Shown in pieces: positions 53,463 to 63,724 of a stretch of DNA of 64,000 nt. The stretch is taken from assembly GCF_030845195.1 (NCBI RefSeq), contig NZ_CP132543.1, forward strand, positions 699,501-763,500. Direction: 5' to 3'. Below the pieces are notes generated by a model, which saw only the letters and a program-made list of their open reading frames with translations, made no database searches and was not told the DNA's origin. This stretch comes from Sanyastnella coralliicola. GTDB lineage: Bacteria > Bacteroidota > Bacteroidia > Flavobacteriales_D > Sanyastnellaceae. The first letter of the stretch is position 1, and every line of letters starts with the position of its first letter. Made by a program: the position numbers and the translations under genes.

Positions 53463-56400
53463 TTAGCGAAGGACTAACCGCTGAACATAAGGTTGATCCG
53501 CCATCACCTCCACCATATATACTCCCTTTGGCAACTGGCTTAAATCGAGTACCGTGGTGCTTGAGTTTGACCCTATGTTGAGTTGCTTTGTGTATACTGC
53601 TTGTCCAATAGAATTAATGACACGCACTGATTGTGCGCGGGTGCCGTTGTCTAACAACTCGAGGTTGACGTAACCGCTGGATGGGTTTGGGAACAACTTG
53701 AATTCAAGGTTCTTAGTTGATTCGGATATGGAGTTGTCGATCTCTTCTATGAAGTTGGCGACGAAGATATCGTCTTCGCTCAACGACAACAATAACTGTT
53801 GATCTAGAGACTCACCCCCGAGTAAGTTGTTCTCGCTCCAGTGAGAAAAGGTGTAGCCCTCGTTCGCAATGGCTTCAACATTGACCGGACAACCATCAAA
53901 GTAAACCCCTTGCCATGGATAAGCGTCAGGGGTAATGGTACTGATCTTCACCTGGCCTGCGCCGGCAGGGAGGACATCTAGGACTATTTCAACTTGCTGG
54001 CCCAAGCCCAAATTACTTTGCAGGTGTTCACGTGCTGTTGGAATACGGTCTTCCATGTAGTTGACCATGAAGTCAATGCTAAACTCCCAACTTGTAACAC
54101 TCTCAGGTGCCCCCCAACGATCAACGTGATCTGGCATTCCAGGCTGCATTTCTGCTTGCATTTCGTTCGCAATCTCGATGAACGATTCAGGTTGGAAGAT
54201 TGTATTGATGAGGTCAGCATATCGATTGCTAAATCTGCACCTGAATTCATCGTTGGTGCACATTTTATCGAAGATTTGAGAATTCGGACTGGCAAATAAT
54301 GGTGTTCGAGCGAATGCCAGGTAGTTGTCATTGATATTCTGACCGAAGTATCCCACGGCACCATCCACATCGTACATCATGTATCTCCACTTTCCGTCTT
54401 CAGTGTGAGGACGCCAAGCCTTGACATTGTTCAGACCCCAAGCGATGCCCATCCAATCTACGTTTTGAATGAGCGTTTGAACAGCAAAGTAGTCCATGTA
54501 ATTGTCCATGTCGAAGTATGAATCGACTAGGGTATAGAATGACTCGCTGTCTGCATCTTCGGCCATAATGGCTAGATATGCCTCCGTGAATTGATCCGTA
54601 GTGCCAGCAAGCGCTTCTTCAGAATTGATGGAAGCCAGTCCAGCCGGATTCAACAGATCCAAGGCATCACTGCTTACTGAATGATTGCTCTCAAGATAAT
54701 GCTCGTCCATTTTCTCTCTTACCTCGTACATCCCCCAATACTCGCCGTTCAGATAAACAATACAAGGTTCCCACGCCATGTTGTCGATGGCTGTATTGTC
54801 ATTCACGATTCGACTCACCCATCCATCCTGCATCTTGTCAGACCAGACGTGCTGTCCTCCGTTTCTCAAATTCAGATTATTGAAGTCTTGAACGGAGGGT
54901 TTTTGACTGAATAGTGGGTATTCTAGCCGACCAGTGTATGCACTCTTGAAGTCAATACGAAAAGACTTTTGTGGTTCAGCTCTAGACCAACCGCCGTGAA
55001 TCTCGAGATCGAAATGCTCTTGAGAAACAAGTTCTTTATCCTGGTTGAAGACCTCCATTCTACTGTACTTCGACCAGGGTTGCCAAAAATTGCTTCCGAA
55101 GAACGGATAGTCTTGGCTTGCATTCGGACCAGAAACGTAGATTCCTTCATTCCAGTCCCAAAGATTGTCGTGGTCAGTATGGATAGAAAAGACCAATAGG
55201 TTATGGTTGTCTTCATTGAAGATGTAGGTTCGATCTACAACTTGACTCGGTAATAAGTTACCATCTCCGAAAGCTCTGACCGTCAGTGTCGCATTCTCGT
55301 CAAATTCAAGGATACCATTATAAACCGGATCGTTTTCATTGGGTATATCACCATTGAGCGTGAATCGAACTGTGGCATTTGGTGCCGAAACTCCAGTAGA
55401 CTGTGTTCCAGAATACCAACCAGATGGCAGGTCAACACTTGGCGGTGGTGTGATGGCGTCATAGCACCAGCTTGGTTCATTCCCTTCGTCGGGTGTCGGT
55501 TGATCAAAAAAGCACCAATCCCCCAGACCGTCAGGGTACCTGCCTTGACTAAGTCCAAAAGACAGTAAATCGCTCACTGGGTGTGCGTCCTCTTGCGTGT
55601 TGTTTGCGTGTGTAATGATCACGTCTTCACCAGGACTAAGCTTGAAATTAGTGTGATAGTACGCGTTGGTATTAGTAGATGTGCTAAACCACGAAGGTGC
55701 GTTTTCATAACCTCCTGCGGATCCTAAAAGTCCTACAGACAAATAAAAGTTAGCCGTCAAGTCAGAAGACCATGGAGTTGAATTGTGCACTTGAATGGCG
55801 ATGGTATTTACGCCCTCGTTTAGAATGCTTTGAATGTAGTTCGCATCAAGTAAGAATTCTTCATGTTGCCCTCCTTGGTAAACTAGGGCTTCATGCTCTC
55901 CATCTGCGTAGGTGTCGAAAGCCGGAGGAGTACCTGATACATTTGAACGAGCAATTTCGACCCCATTCAAATAGGCGACGAACCCGTCGTCGTAGTCGGC
56001 ATGAAAGGTGAACGCCAACATGTTCTCGAGTTCCACAGCATTAAAATCTCGACGCATGTATAGGGCAGTAGTCTCAGGAATCTCTGTATTGTCGTCTCCG
56101 TCGTTGTATCCCAATCCACCAACATTCGAATTCCAATCAGAGGTGTCGAAGCTTACATCAATCCAATTATCTGGAATATCTGCTGTGGCGATCTGCCAGT
56201 CCCAAATATTTTCAGCAACCACAAAAGACTCCCAAGTACCCACACTTTCATTCACATCCCATCCAGATGCGCAGATTGTAATGAGTTCACCAGCTCCCAA
56301 TTCATATTCGGGCATTTGCCATTTGAGTGGGTTCTCCGTTTTATCAGACAAGAAGTAATCAGAGAGTTGGACCGGCTGTGCTCCAGTATTCATGATCTCA

Positions 56401-56522
56401 ATCCAATCATGTTCTTCACCACCGTCTTCAAGTCCCTTATGGGCAGAGAATTCATTGATTCTCAGTTGAGCGTTCGCCGAATGGACGCAGCATAATATTG
56501 CGAGCAGAAAAATAAATCTCAT
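53463..56522 (-). CDS. CotH-type kinase-like, T9SS-exported multidomain protein
   Basis: 1019 residues: signal peptide (HSANAQ), lamin-tail domain (about 20-90, LRINEFSAHKGLEDGGEEHDWIEIMNTG), jelly-roll-like insert (about 110-270), a chitobiase/FN3-like domain (about 370-435, STGVSAPNATVRFTLNGDIPN), a CotH domain (about 450-830; DLEIHGGWSRAEPQKSFRIDFK, IVYLNGEYWGMYEVREKMDEHYL, WRYMMYDVDGAVGYFG) and a type A T9SS domain (FKLFPNPSSGYVNLELL ... QRLVLR). CotH is an atypical protein kinase family; the EKMDE-like segment and DVDGA are the key parts. Surface role unknown. Confidence 0.9.
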   Translation of the reverse strand: MRFIFLLAILCCVHSANAQLRINEFSAHKGLEDGGEEHDWIEIMNTGAQPVQLSDYFLSDKTENPLKWQMPEYELGAGELITICASGWDVNESVGTWESFVVAENIWDWQIATADIPDNWIDVSFDTSDWNSNVGGLGYNDGDDNTEIPETTALYMRRDFNAVELENMLAFTFHADYDDGFVAYLNGVEIARSNVSGTPPAFDTYADGEHEALVYQGGQHEEFLLDANYIQSILNEGVNTIAIQVHNSTPWSSDLTANFYLSVGLLGSAGGYENAPSWFSTSTNTNAYYHTNFKLSPGEDVIITHANNTQEDAHPVSDLLSFGLSQGRYPDGLGDWCFFDQPTPDEGNEPSWCYDAITPPPSVDLPSGWYSGTQSTGVSAPNATVRFTLNGDIPNENDPVYNGILEFDENATLTVRAFGDGNLLPSQVVDRTYIFNEDNHNLLVFSIHTDHDNLWDWNEGIYVSGPNASQDYPFFGSNFWQPWSKYSRMEVFNQDKELVSQEHFDLEIHGGWSRAEPQKSFRIDFKSAYTGRLEYPLFSQKPSVQDFNNLNLRNGGQHVWSDKMQDGWVSRIVNDNTAIDNMAWEPCIVYLNGEYWGMYEVREKMDEHYLESNHSVSSDALDLLNPAGLASINSEEALAGTTDQFTEAYLAIMAEDADSESFYTLVDSYFDMDNYMDYFAVQTLIQNVDWMGIAWGLNNVKAWRPHTEDGKWRYMMYDVDGAVGYFGQNINDNYLAFARTPLFASPNSQIFDKMCTNDEFRCRFSNRYADLINTIFQPESFIEIANEMQAEMQPGMPDHVDRWGAPESVTSWEFSIDFMVNYMEDRIPTAREHLQSNLGLGQQVEIVLDVLPAGAGQVKISTITPDAYPWQGVYFDGCPVNVEAIANEGYTFSHWSENNLLGGESLDQQLLLSLSEDDIFVANFIEEIDNSISESTKNLEFKLFPNPSSGYVNLELLDNGTRAQSVRVINSIGQAVYTKQLNIGSNSSTTVLDLSQLPKGVYMVEVMADQPYVQRLVLR

Positions 56523-56612
56523 AGAAGAGTCCCAAGGTTGCTATAAAGATACGGGTTCCGTTGCTACGCTGTGTAGTAGTAATGCCACAACTCTTGAAGG
56601 CTCCTTAGTTCC

Positions 56613-57854
56613 TCACTCAAACACCACCAACTTCCGCTCGAGCAAACTATACTCAAGAAACTGCCTTCCTGAAATCTTCAAACTGTCACCAATTTCCGCG
56701 CTAGCGTCTGGGCCGCAATTTCTAAAGAGGCTCCGTTTGAGCTGAATATCCGTTGTTGTAGAAGACGCTCGAGTGCTCAAACTTGAAGAAACCACATCAC
56801 ATGACGTGCTGATTCCATTGACTTGATATTGACGCTCTAAGTAGGGAAAGACCGTCATTTGTGGCATCCACCAATGGTTGTTGCTTTCTTTTGTCACCTT
56901 TAGATCACTGAACATATTAAAGGCACCTGCCGTTTTGAACCCGATGTAAGGACTGAGAGAATTGAGAATCAATAGTCCGATGATTATTCGCTGTGGCCAC
57001 CGAACGAGTAGTTTTTTCGGATCAAGTTTGACCTTACGCCAGTCCCATATAATCGCCACCACCGAGAGGTAAAGAGATAGTTCCAACAGCGGCATGCGGA
57101 GCGTATAGTCAGATTGGGCGATTACGAATACCGTATTCGATAGTAGCCAGAACATCATGATTTTTATCCGGCTATCACTCAAATAATAGGACAGGAAAAC
57201 CACACCTAATGCGCTGAAGCTAATCACACCCGGATCTCCAGTTAAAGCGAATAGAATGTGCATTATGAGCGCTGTTGCAATTCCCAAGTTCCGCGTTAGC
57301 GGGATGAGTAAAAAAATACCAGCACTCAATTCTAACAACACGGTTCCTGATGCCAAGAGAAGGTTAGGCAACTGTATATCCAAACCAAATCGTTGCACGA
57401 TGGCACTCTCAAGTACATGCGCACTGTAGGCACTTTCGAAAAAGTCGGTATTGCACTTTTGCAGTGCGGCTAAAATGTAAAGAATGGGAAGTGCTATTCG
57501 GAAGTGACTCAAACGCAATCTTGGATTGAAATCATTCGTCAACAGCCTAAAGAAAGAAGTAATCAATATGACGACAACAATCAATCCTTCAAACAACAGG
57601 TGATTCGGGAGGTACGGACTTTGCCGCCATAACAGAGACAACCAAAGAATCAGTACTAGTCCTTGAAGAGGTCGTTTCACGATATCTGGAAAGCGATCTA
57701 CAGGGATCACGAACAGCATCAATTGGAGAATCAAAATGGCGAAAACAGTCCACGGAGCTATCTGCCACCATTGAAGGGTCGCAATGTGAAAGACAATTAA
57801 ACCAAAGTACAGCAAGTACTCTTGATCTTCAATGGGTTTCTTAAACAGAATCAC
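56613..57854 (-). CDS. HTTM-like multi-pass membrane protein
   Basis: 413 residues with about nine or ten membrane helices, no signal peptide. Segments such as LYILAALQKCNTDFFES, LLELSAGIFLLIPLTRNLGIATALIMHILFAL and SLSPYIGFKTAGAFNMFSDLKV match the general pattern of HTTM/vitamin K-dependent-carboxylase-like membrane proteins; identity is approximate. It contains two 13-mers, 56694-56706 (ASAE) and 57289-57301 (LTRN). Confidence 0.65.
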   Translation of the reverse strand: MILFKKPIEDQEYLLYFGLIVFHIATLQWWQIAPWTVFAILILQLMLFVIPVDRFPDIVKRPLQGLVLILWLSLLWRQSPYLPNHLLFEGLIVVVILITSFFRLLTNDFNPRLRLSHFRIALPILYILAALQKCNTDFFESAYSAHVLESAIVQRFGLDIQLPNLLLASGTVLLELSAGIFLLIPLTRNLGIATALIMHILFALTGDPGVISFSALGVVFLSYYLSDSRIKIMMFWLLSNTVFVIAQSDYTLRMPLLELSLYLSVVAIIWDWRKVKLDPKKLLVRWPQRIIIGLLILNSLSPYIGFKTAGAFNMFSDLKVTKESNNHWWMPQMTVFPYLERQYQVNGISTSCDVVSSSLSTRASSTTTDIQLKRSLFRNCGPDASAEIGDSLKISGRQFLEYSLLERKLVVFE

Positions 57855-57912
57855 GACTGGAAACTAGTAACTTTTCACGCAATTAGATCGTCTTGACATC
57901 AAGCTACGCCAC

Positions 57913-60900
57913 ATGAAACAACTTTTATCATCCCTCTTCGCCCTGATCTGTCTGACTACTTGGGCGCAACAAGACTACTTCCAACAAGAAGTTAATTACA
58001 CCATCGAAGTGACGCTTGACGATGAGAACCACCAGTTGAACGGCTTCATTGAAATGGAGTACATCAACAATTCTCCTGACGCGCTTCCTTTCATTTGGAT
58101 GCACCTCTGGCCGAACGCCTATGGTGATCGCAATTCCGCGTTAGCGAAACAGCAATACCGCAATGGAGATTTGTACATGTTCTACACCATACAAAAGAAC
58201 TTGGGAGGGATTGATTCACTTGATTTTAAAGTTAATAACGCTAGCGCGGAATGGAGTTTCCATCCTGAGCACAGAGACATTGCGAAGTTGATGTTACCCA
58301 CGCCACTGAAAAGCGGTGAGCGTGTGACAATCAGCACTCCCTTTAGAGTGAAAATTCCTAGCGGTGTGATTTCGCGATTAGGACACGTAGGGGAGAGCTA
58401 CCAAATCACACAGTGGTACCCAAAACCTGCGGTGTACGATAAAGACGGTTGGCACGAAATGCCTTACCTCAATCAAGGAGAATTTTATTCTGAGTATGGT
58501 TCATTTGATGTTTCGATCACGCTACCGCGGAATTACGTCTTAGGCGCTACTGGAGATCGCTATGATTCAAAAGCTGAAGAAACGTTCATGGATTCATTAG
58601 CTACAGCAACGGCTAAAAGATCAGAATTCCCAAGTGACATGGAATTCCCTCCATCATCCTCAACAATGAAAACGGTCAAGTTCAAGCAAGATCGTGTCCA
58701 TGATTTTGCTTGGTTTGCAGATAAGCGTTGGCATGTGTTGAAAGGTGAAATTGAGCTTCCGCACTCTGGAAGAAAAGTGACGACTTGGGCCATGTTCACT
58801 TCAAGAGAAGCTGATCTATGGCAACGTAGTATCGAGTACTTAAATGACGGTACATATTACTACTCGCTTTGGAATGGCGATTACCCATACAATCATGTAA
58901 CAGCCGTTGACGGAACAATCTCCGCTGGAGGGGGAATGGAGTACCCAAATATCACAGTCATTGGTGGAAGTGGTTCTGATTTGAGCCTTGAAACGGTGAT
59001 TGTTCACGAGGTAGGGCACAACTGGTTCTATGGAATCTTAGGAAGCAATGAACGCACCAACGCATGGATGGATGAGGGAATCAACTCGTTCAATGAAACG
59101 CGCTACTTCTACACGAAATACGACACTATGAAGTTGGGAAGTACTTGGTTGCCACAGGGAATACGAGAACGCGCAGGCTTTGCGGATGAACCCTATCGCA
59201 GACAAGATGAACTCACCTACTTGATCAGTGCGCGATTGCAGCAAGATCAGCCGATGCAGTGTCACAGTGATGAGCTTTCTCAGTTGAATTATGGAGCCAT
59301 CGTTTACAAGAAGACGGCGGCCACTTTTGAATACCTCAAAAGCTACCTCGGAGAAGATCGCTTTGATCAAGCCATGCAAGCGTACTTCGATACATGGAAA
59401 TTCAAGCACCCACAACCGGAAGACCTTCAGGCCATTTTGGAGAAAGAGACAGGGGAAGACCTCACTTGGTTCTTCGATGAACTTGTAAAAACCGACGGAC
59501 TCATAGACTTCAAAGCTGGAAAAGTAAAAGAAGTAGGAGGTAAGCTCGAAGTCACTGTCAAGAACACAGGAGATATTTCCGGACCAGTAGAGGTCACTTC
59601 GTTCAAAGACGGAAGACGTGTAGAAACAACCTGGACCAGTTCCGCGCTAGCGAAAGGAGAGAAAGCTACGCTCTCATTAGCCAACACCAACGTAGACAAA
59701 GTCATCGTTGATGGAGGAAAAACAGCCCTCGATTACAACCGTAAGAACAACAACTCACGAACCAGCGGAATCTTGAGGAAAGTAGATCCGCCGAGCTTGA
59801 AGTTCTTTACGCGCTATGAAGATCCAGAGCGTACCCAGATCTTCTGGACACCAGCAGTTGCATGGAATAACATGAACAAATGGATGCTCGGACTGCATTT
59901 TCACAACACAAGTATTCTCCCGAAAGACTTTGAATTCGCACTCACACCCATGTACAGTATCAGCACAGGAACCCTCACTGGTTTCGGACGATTGAGCTAC
60001 TACAAAGGTCCGTGGGAAATTGAGCTCAACACCAAGACCTTTCGTGAAAATGATGGGTTCTGGGGGTACAACTCTGATTACGTCCGTTCAAACTTCAACA
60101 TCAACTACACATTCGACAAAGAAGTCAATTCAGGCTTGAGTTCGAAGCTAACGCTCGGCGTAGGCCATTACCGTGTATTCAGAGAGTATGACAACACGAT
60201 TTTATTTGGCGACGATATCACTACTCCTGAATTGCTGTGGCCAGAATTCGAACGTTTTCTTCCTGAGTTGAACTACCACATTGATCTTGATCAGAAGCGT
60301 GTATCACATGACCTTGACGTCAACGTAAAAGCATTGTTCGAAGAGGAATTATCTAGCCCAATGGCCTCGTTGCGCTATGAGGGAGCCTTCAAATACAACC
60401 GCAAAGGCAAGAAGATTAAATGGATGGTATTCGCCGCCGCAAGAGATGCAGGTGTCAATGGTCTTTACCCACTCACCCTAGCTGGTGTTGGACCAGGACA
60501 AGACATCTTCGCTGATCACCTATTCCTTGACCGTGACCGTTTCAAATGGCCAGACAACGATAATTATTTCAAGACGCTCTTGTCTCGCCAAATCACAGAT
60601 ACCCAAGGAGGAATGTTCCTTCTACAAGAGTATGCCTTGAACGATTGGGCAGCCTCAGCAAGAGTAGAATACCAACTCCCAATCGGCTTCCCAGTTTCCA
60701 TCTGGGCCGCGGGAGGAGCATACGATAACCTCTTCCTAGGAACGGAATACGCCTACAGCGCAGGAGTCTCACTCGAACTCATCCAAGATGTCTTCGAGAT
60801 CCACGTACCCCTCGCAGGAAACCGCATGTACACGCTTCAAAACACAGGTCCTCTCGATTACCTAACCTTCGAGTTGAATCTTGCGGCGCTTTCACCACAA

Positions 60901-60927
60901 AAGCTACTAAGAAACCTGAATTTCTAG
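57913..60927 (+). CDS. Exported M1-family zinc metallopeptidase
   Basis: 1004 residues with a signal peptide (TTWAQ). N-terminal aminopeptidase-like beta domain; exopeptidase-type loop as GGGMEYPN (GAMEN variant); zinc site HEVGHNWFYG with the third ligand in NAWMDEGINSFNE. After the peptidase unit (to about 560) there is an Ig-like domain and a 380-residue beta-rich tail, absent from ordinary aminopeptidase N, possibly a surface or barrel region. It holds four 13-mer copies, two of them only 105 bases apart (58134, 58239, variant 58520, 59640). Confidence 0.88.
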   Translation: MKQLLSSLFALICLTTWAQQDYFQQEVNYTIEVTLDDENHQLNGFIEMEYINNSPDALPFIWMHLWPNAYGDRNSALAKQQYRNGDLYMFYTIQKNLGGIDSLDFKVNNASAEWSFHPEHRDIAKLMLPTPLKSGERVTISTPFRVKIPSGVISRLGHVGESYQITQWYPKPAVYDKDGWHEMPYLNQGEFYSEYGSFDVSITLPRNYVLGATGDRYDSKAEETFMDSLATATAKRSEFPSDMEFPPSSSTMKTVKFKQDRVHDFAWFADKRWHVLKGEIELPHSGRKVTTWAMFTSREADLWQRSIEYLNDGTYYYSLWNGDYPYNHVTAVDGTISAGGGMEYPNITVIGGSGSDLSLETVIVHEVGHNWFYGILGSNERTNAWMDEGINSFNETRYFYTKYDTMKLGSTWLPQGIRERAGFADEPYRRQDELTYLISARLQQDQPMQCHSDELSQLNYGAIVYKKTAATFEYLKSYLGEDRFDQAMQAYFDTWKFKHPQPEDLQAILEKETGEDLTWFFDELVKTDGLIDFKAGKVKEVGGKLEVTVKNTGDISGPVEVTSFKDGRRVETTWTSSALAKGEKATLSLANTNVDKVIVDGGKTALDYNRKNNNSRTSGILRKVDPPSLKFFTRYEDPERTQIFWTPAVAWNNMNKWMLGLHFHNTSILPKDFEFALTPMYSISTGTLTGFGRLSYYKGPWEIELNTKTFRENDGFWGYNSDYVRSNFNINYTFDKEVNSGLSSKLTLGVGHYRVFREYDNTILFGDDITTPELLWPEFERFLPELNYHIDLDQKRVSHDLDVNVKALFEEELSSPMASLRYEGAFKYNRKGKKIKWMVFAAARDAGVNGLYPLTLAGVGPGQDIFADHLFLDRDRFKWPDNDNYFKTLLSRQITDTQGGMFLLQEYALNDWAASARVEYQLPIGFPVSIWAAGGAYDNLFLGTEYAYSAGVSLELIQDVFEIHVPLAGNRMYTLQNTGPLDYLTFELNLAALSPQKLLRNLNF

Positions 60928-61225
60928 GAAAGAGTCTAGAGACTCTCAATCTATAAACGATAATCTATAATCAATAACGAATGTTCTCTGTATTTACCTG
61001 ATAATCAGGGTCAAGAGCCAATGGCTCTCGATGCGGCATTAGCTATTGGACTACCTGAAACACCCCAAACAGTTATAGTTTATAGATTATCGTTTATCGA
61101 TTCATCTACCATGAACTAAAGACTCGGGTATCATTAGTAGACCGTGGACTGTGGACCGTGGACAGAATGACTCAACTTAAACGTTATAGTTTATAGATTA
61201 TCGTTTATCGATTCGTCCCTACTCT
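60928..61225. repeat. Intergenic repeat mosaic before the Cys-rich small gene
   Basis: GAGTCTAGAGACTCTC (60931-60946), AATCTATAAACGATAATCTATAATCAATAACG (60947-60980), its inverses GTTATAGTTTATAGATTATCGTTTATCGATTC at 61073-61104 and 61183-61213 (near-identical copies), and GTAGACCGTGGACTGTGGACCGTGGAC (61138-61164). Forward and inverse words can pair over distance. Confidence 0.85.
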
Positions 61226-61289
61226 GTCAGGATGAGAATACCCTAAATGCGGTATGTCGTGAACCGCTATCGCTTCCGAACTTTGCCGC

Positions 61290-61439
61290 ATGGCAAATCC
61301 GTCGTGTAAGACAGTTAGTGGCTCGTGTGCTTGCTTTGACTTTGATGAGGTACGCTCTTTCGACAAGAAGAAGAAGTGCTGTAAGAAGTATAAAAAGGCA
61401 AAGGGGAACCGCTGTAAGAAATGTCCAGGACGTATCTAG
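61290..61439 (+). CDS. Small Cys/Lys-rich protein (49 residues)
   Basis: Reads MANPSCKTVSGSCACFDFDE..., then KKKKCCKKYKKAKGNRCKKC and PGRI-stop. Eight Cys residues, with CAC, CC and CKKC pairs and a strongly basic second half, suggest a small metal-binding (zinc-ribbon-like) protein. An ACTTTG element (61281-61286) just before the ATG fits a leaderless promoter. No other function can be inferred. The opposite-strand frame here (61227-61562) runs into the tRNA and is judged spurious. Confidence 0.7.
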   Translation: MANPSCKTVSGSCACFDFDEVRSFDKKKKCCKKYKKAKGNRCKKCPGRI

Positions 61440-61518
61440 TCTGGACCGCCCAATGAAATGAACTTTATGAATGTCATCACCTAGGTCGATGGCATTTTCT
61501 ATTTTCGCCTTCTGAACT

Positions 61519-61590
61519 GGCCTCGTAGTACAATGGATAGTACGTGGGTCTCCGGAACCCAAGATCCAGGTTCGATTCCCGGCGGGGCTA
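61519..61590 (+). tRNA. tRNA-Arg (anticodon CCG)
   Basis: 72 bases: acceptor GGCCTCG/CGGGGCT (G1-U72 wobble), D-arm GTAC...GTAC, anticodon stem TGGGT/ACCCA around CTCCGGA (anticodon CCG), T-arm CCAGG-TTCGATT-CCCGG (one A-C-like mismatch position). CCA not encoded. Reads CGG. Confidence 0.93.
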
Positions 61591-61599
61591 CAGAAAAAA

Positions 61600-61627
61600 A
61601 CAGGCGATGATTCATTTCATCGCCTGT
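61600..61627 (-). terminator. Terminator between tRNA-Arg and the HYR-domain gene
   Basis: ACAGGCGATGA-TTCATT-TCATCGCCTGT, 11-bp perfect stem with a run of A on the left (T-run on the minus strand); ends the large minus-strand gene and may also stop the tRNA transcript. Confidence 0.9.
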
Positions 61628-61649
61628 GTTATTTTAATTGTGGTACGTC

Positions 61650-63698
61650 TTATTCACAAGTAGTACCTAACCTCGAAATGAAATCGAGAACGTCGATTGT
61701 ATCTACGGAACCGTCAGAATTGAGGTCTGAGATATATTCTCCAGTTCTACCGTATTCTGATAAAAGGATAAGGAAGTCGCCATTATCTACGACGCCGTTT
61801 CCTCCCATATCTCCTAGACAAGGAGAAACTCCTGCAACAAGACCATCAGGATTATTTCCTGAGTAGATAATAGTCGTCGATTCACTTACGCTATTTCCTG
61901 CGCAATCCGTGGCAGTCCAAGTCCATGTTGCACTAGGTGAATCACAGCATAGATGCTCGAAAGCGAAGTCGCCACTTCCGTCTAGGTCTCCATTAAAGCC
62001 AGTAGATGAATCAATGAAAATTCCTTCATAGTCAAACCACCCGCCTGACCCGTAGTTCTCGTTTACGTTGTTGGCCGCAATACCTACTTGATACCCATAG
62101 TATCCGCCAGAAGGTGCATGGGATAGATTAAAGTACGATCCTTCAAAGTCTCCCCATCCTTCCATATATGAGGCGTCAGAGATGAGGTAGTAAATCCAAT
62201 TCAAGTACTCATCACCGGCGAGGTTGAAGTCGTCTTTGTAATTGGTTGGGAAATCTTGGTTAGACCAGGCATCCCAGTCTAAACCGTTGTATAAATCTAC
62301 GGTGGCGTTCCACCCACCATTCGGGTTGTCAACTGATACGAATGAAGCTTCAATGGATGCGGTGCCATCTCCATTGTCAATCCATGAGCCTGAAACCAAA
62401 TGATAAAACTCATAACCTGGTGCAAAATCAGGAAGAATTAACGCCCAATCTTCATCGTAGTATTCGTTCAGAGGAAGAACGAGCGTGCATGCGTCGCCGT
62501 CTACTTCGTTAATTTCTTCAGAGAAGACCACTTCTACATTAGGGTCACATGAATCTATGACGTCGACCATTGGCGGCTCAGGAAGCGGGTCACCACAATT
62601 CAAGGTGATATTGTCAGGTACTCCAATGAGCTCAGGGGAAGTGTAGTCTTCTATCGTAATAGTGAAAGATGCGTTGGCTTCATTCCCACAATCATCTGTG
62701 GCTACAACGGTGTATTCGATGGTACCTGTTGAAGGACAATCACCAGGAATAAATACATCTTCAACGGTTAGGGATACACCAGAACAATTATCACTAGCTG
62801 AGATATTGAATTCAGGTAGAAGATCATCACATTCAATGGTCAAATCTTCAGGAAGCCCTTCAATGGTAGGTGCTTCATCGTCTGTGACTTGAATGGTGGT
62901 CTCACATGTGGACTCGTTTCCGCAAACGTCTGTTGCGGTCCAGGTGTAGATAAACGTAGTTGTACATCCTTCAGAAATTTCTTCTACGATTTCAATGACA
63001 TCAAAAGAAGAATCGTCGGAGAAAACTGGAGCGCTAACACTCCATTCATCTGCACAGCTGTATTGAGCGTCTTCAGGACATTCTTCTACTACAGGCGGGA
63101 TTTCATCGATACATCCTTCATCACAAAGTAAAAAGCCGTTGTTACCGTCTCCATCAACATTGCTTTCGTTGATGTCGGCAAGTGTAGATGAAATCTGAGA
63201 TGCAGAGTAATTATCATTGCAACCTCCGAAAACGTCATTTGCGAGTGAAAGGAATTCACCGACAGTCCATCCTTCAAAATTACCCGAACCAATGATAGCG
63301 TCGGCTAAGAATGTATTACTTTCTCCAAAGTCAGGATCGTTATTGTCGAAACCGACACTTAGAGTCAATGCCACAATATGACCAGAAAAAACATTCCCAA
63401 TACACCCGGGATCTTCATACGATTCGTCGAGTGGGGTGGGTTGACCTCCGCATGGTAGGTAGTCTTCGACCGCTTGCGCAGAAGTTAAGACGAGCTGATT
63501 TTCTTCGCATCCGACAGTTAGGCCCTCTGGAAATGCACTCTCAAAGTTTGCATCACGATAGACACCGGGGTTGTTTCCATTAGCTGGAGCGCCCCATCCA
63601 CCGGGAGTTTGAGTACGCAGCTGACAGTCATCAGAAGCGAATGTGATTAGGGGTAATAATAGGATTCCTAATCCTACTAATTTGATAGGGTTGAGCAT
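61650..63698 (-). CDS. Large secreted protein with HYR-like repeats and dockerin-like tail
   Basis: 682 residues, signal peptide (LLPLITFAS). After a Cys-containing N-terminal domain of about 190 residues come three HYR/Ig-like modules of about 80 residues (CSADEWSVSAP, VTDDEAPTIEGLPEDLTIEC, TSPELIGVPDNITLNCGDP) with conserved CGNE elements, then a unique Trp/Tyr-rich domain (about 430-600). The end (CLGDMGGNGVVDNGDFLILLSEYG ... DLNSDGSVDTIDVLDFISRLG) has two Ca-binding dockerin-like repeats, like the tail of the protein at 12231. No T9SS domain. TATCTTTG at 63725-63732 is its likely promoter. Confidence 0.85.
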   Translation of the reverse strand: MLNPIKLVGLGILLLPLITFASDDCQLRTQTPGGWGAPANGNNPGVYRDANFESAFPEGLTVGCEENQLVLTSAQAVEDYLPCGGQPTPLDESYEDPGCIGNVFSGHIVALTLSVGFDNNDPDFGESNTFLADAIIGSGNFEGWTVGEFLSLANDVFGGCNDNYSASQISSTLADINESNVDGDGNNGFLLCDEGCIDEIPPVVEECPEDAQYSCADEWSVSAPVFSDDSSFDVIEIVEEISEGCTTTFIYTWTATDVCGNESTCETTIQVTDDEAPTIEGLPEDLTIECDDLLPEFNISASDNCSGVSLTVEDVFIPGDCPSTGTIEYTVVATDDCGNEANASFTITIEDYTSPELIGVPDNITLNCGDPLPEPPMVDVIDSCDPNVEVVFSEEINEVDGDACTLVLPLNEYYDEDWALILPDFAPGYEFYHLVSGSWIDNGDGTASIEASFVSVDNPNGGWNATVDLYNGLDWDAWSNQDFPTNYKDDFNLAGDEYLNWIYYLISDASYMEGWGDFEGSYFNLSHAPSGGYYGYQVGIAANNVNENYGSGGWFDYEGIFIDSSTGFNGDLDGSGDFAFEHLCCDSPSATWTWTATDCAGNSVSESTTIIYSGNNPDGLVAGVSPCLGDMGGNGVVDNGDFLILLSEYGRTGEYISDLNSDGSVDTIDVLDFISRLGTTCE

Positions 63699-63724
63699 AG
63701 ATGTTTAGCTAAAGGGTTCAGATT

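Noticed and set aside
61227-61562. Minus-strand ORF of 111 codons
   Set aside because: It runs through the tRNA-Arg gene and opposite the convincing 49-residue Cys-rich frame.
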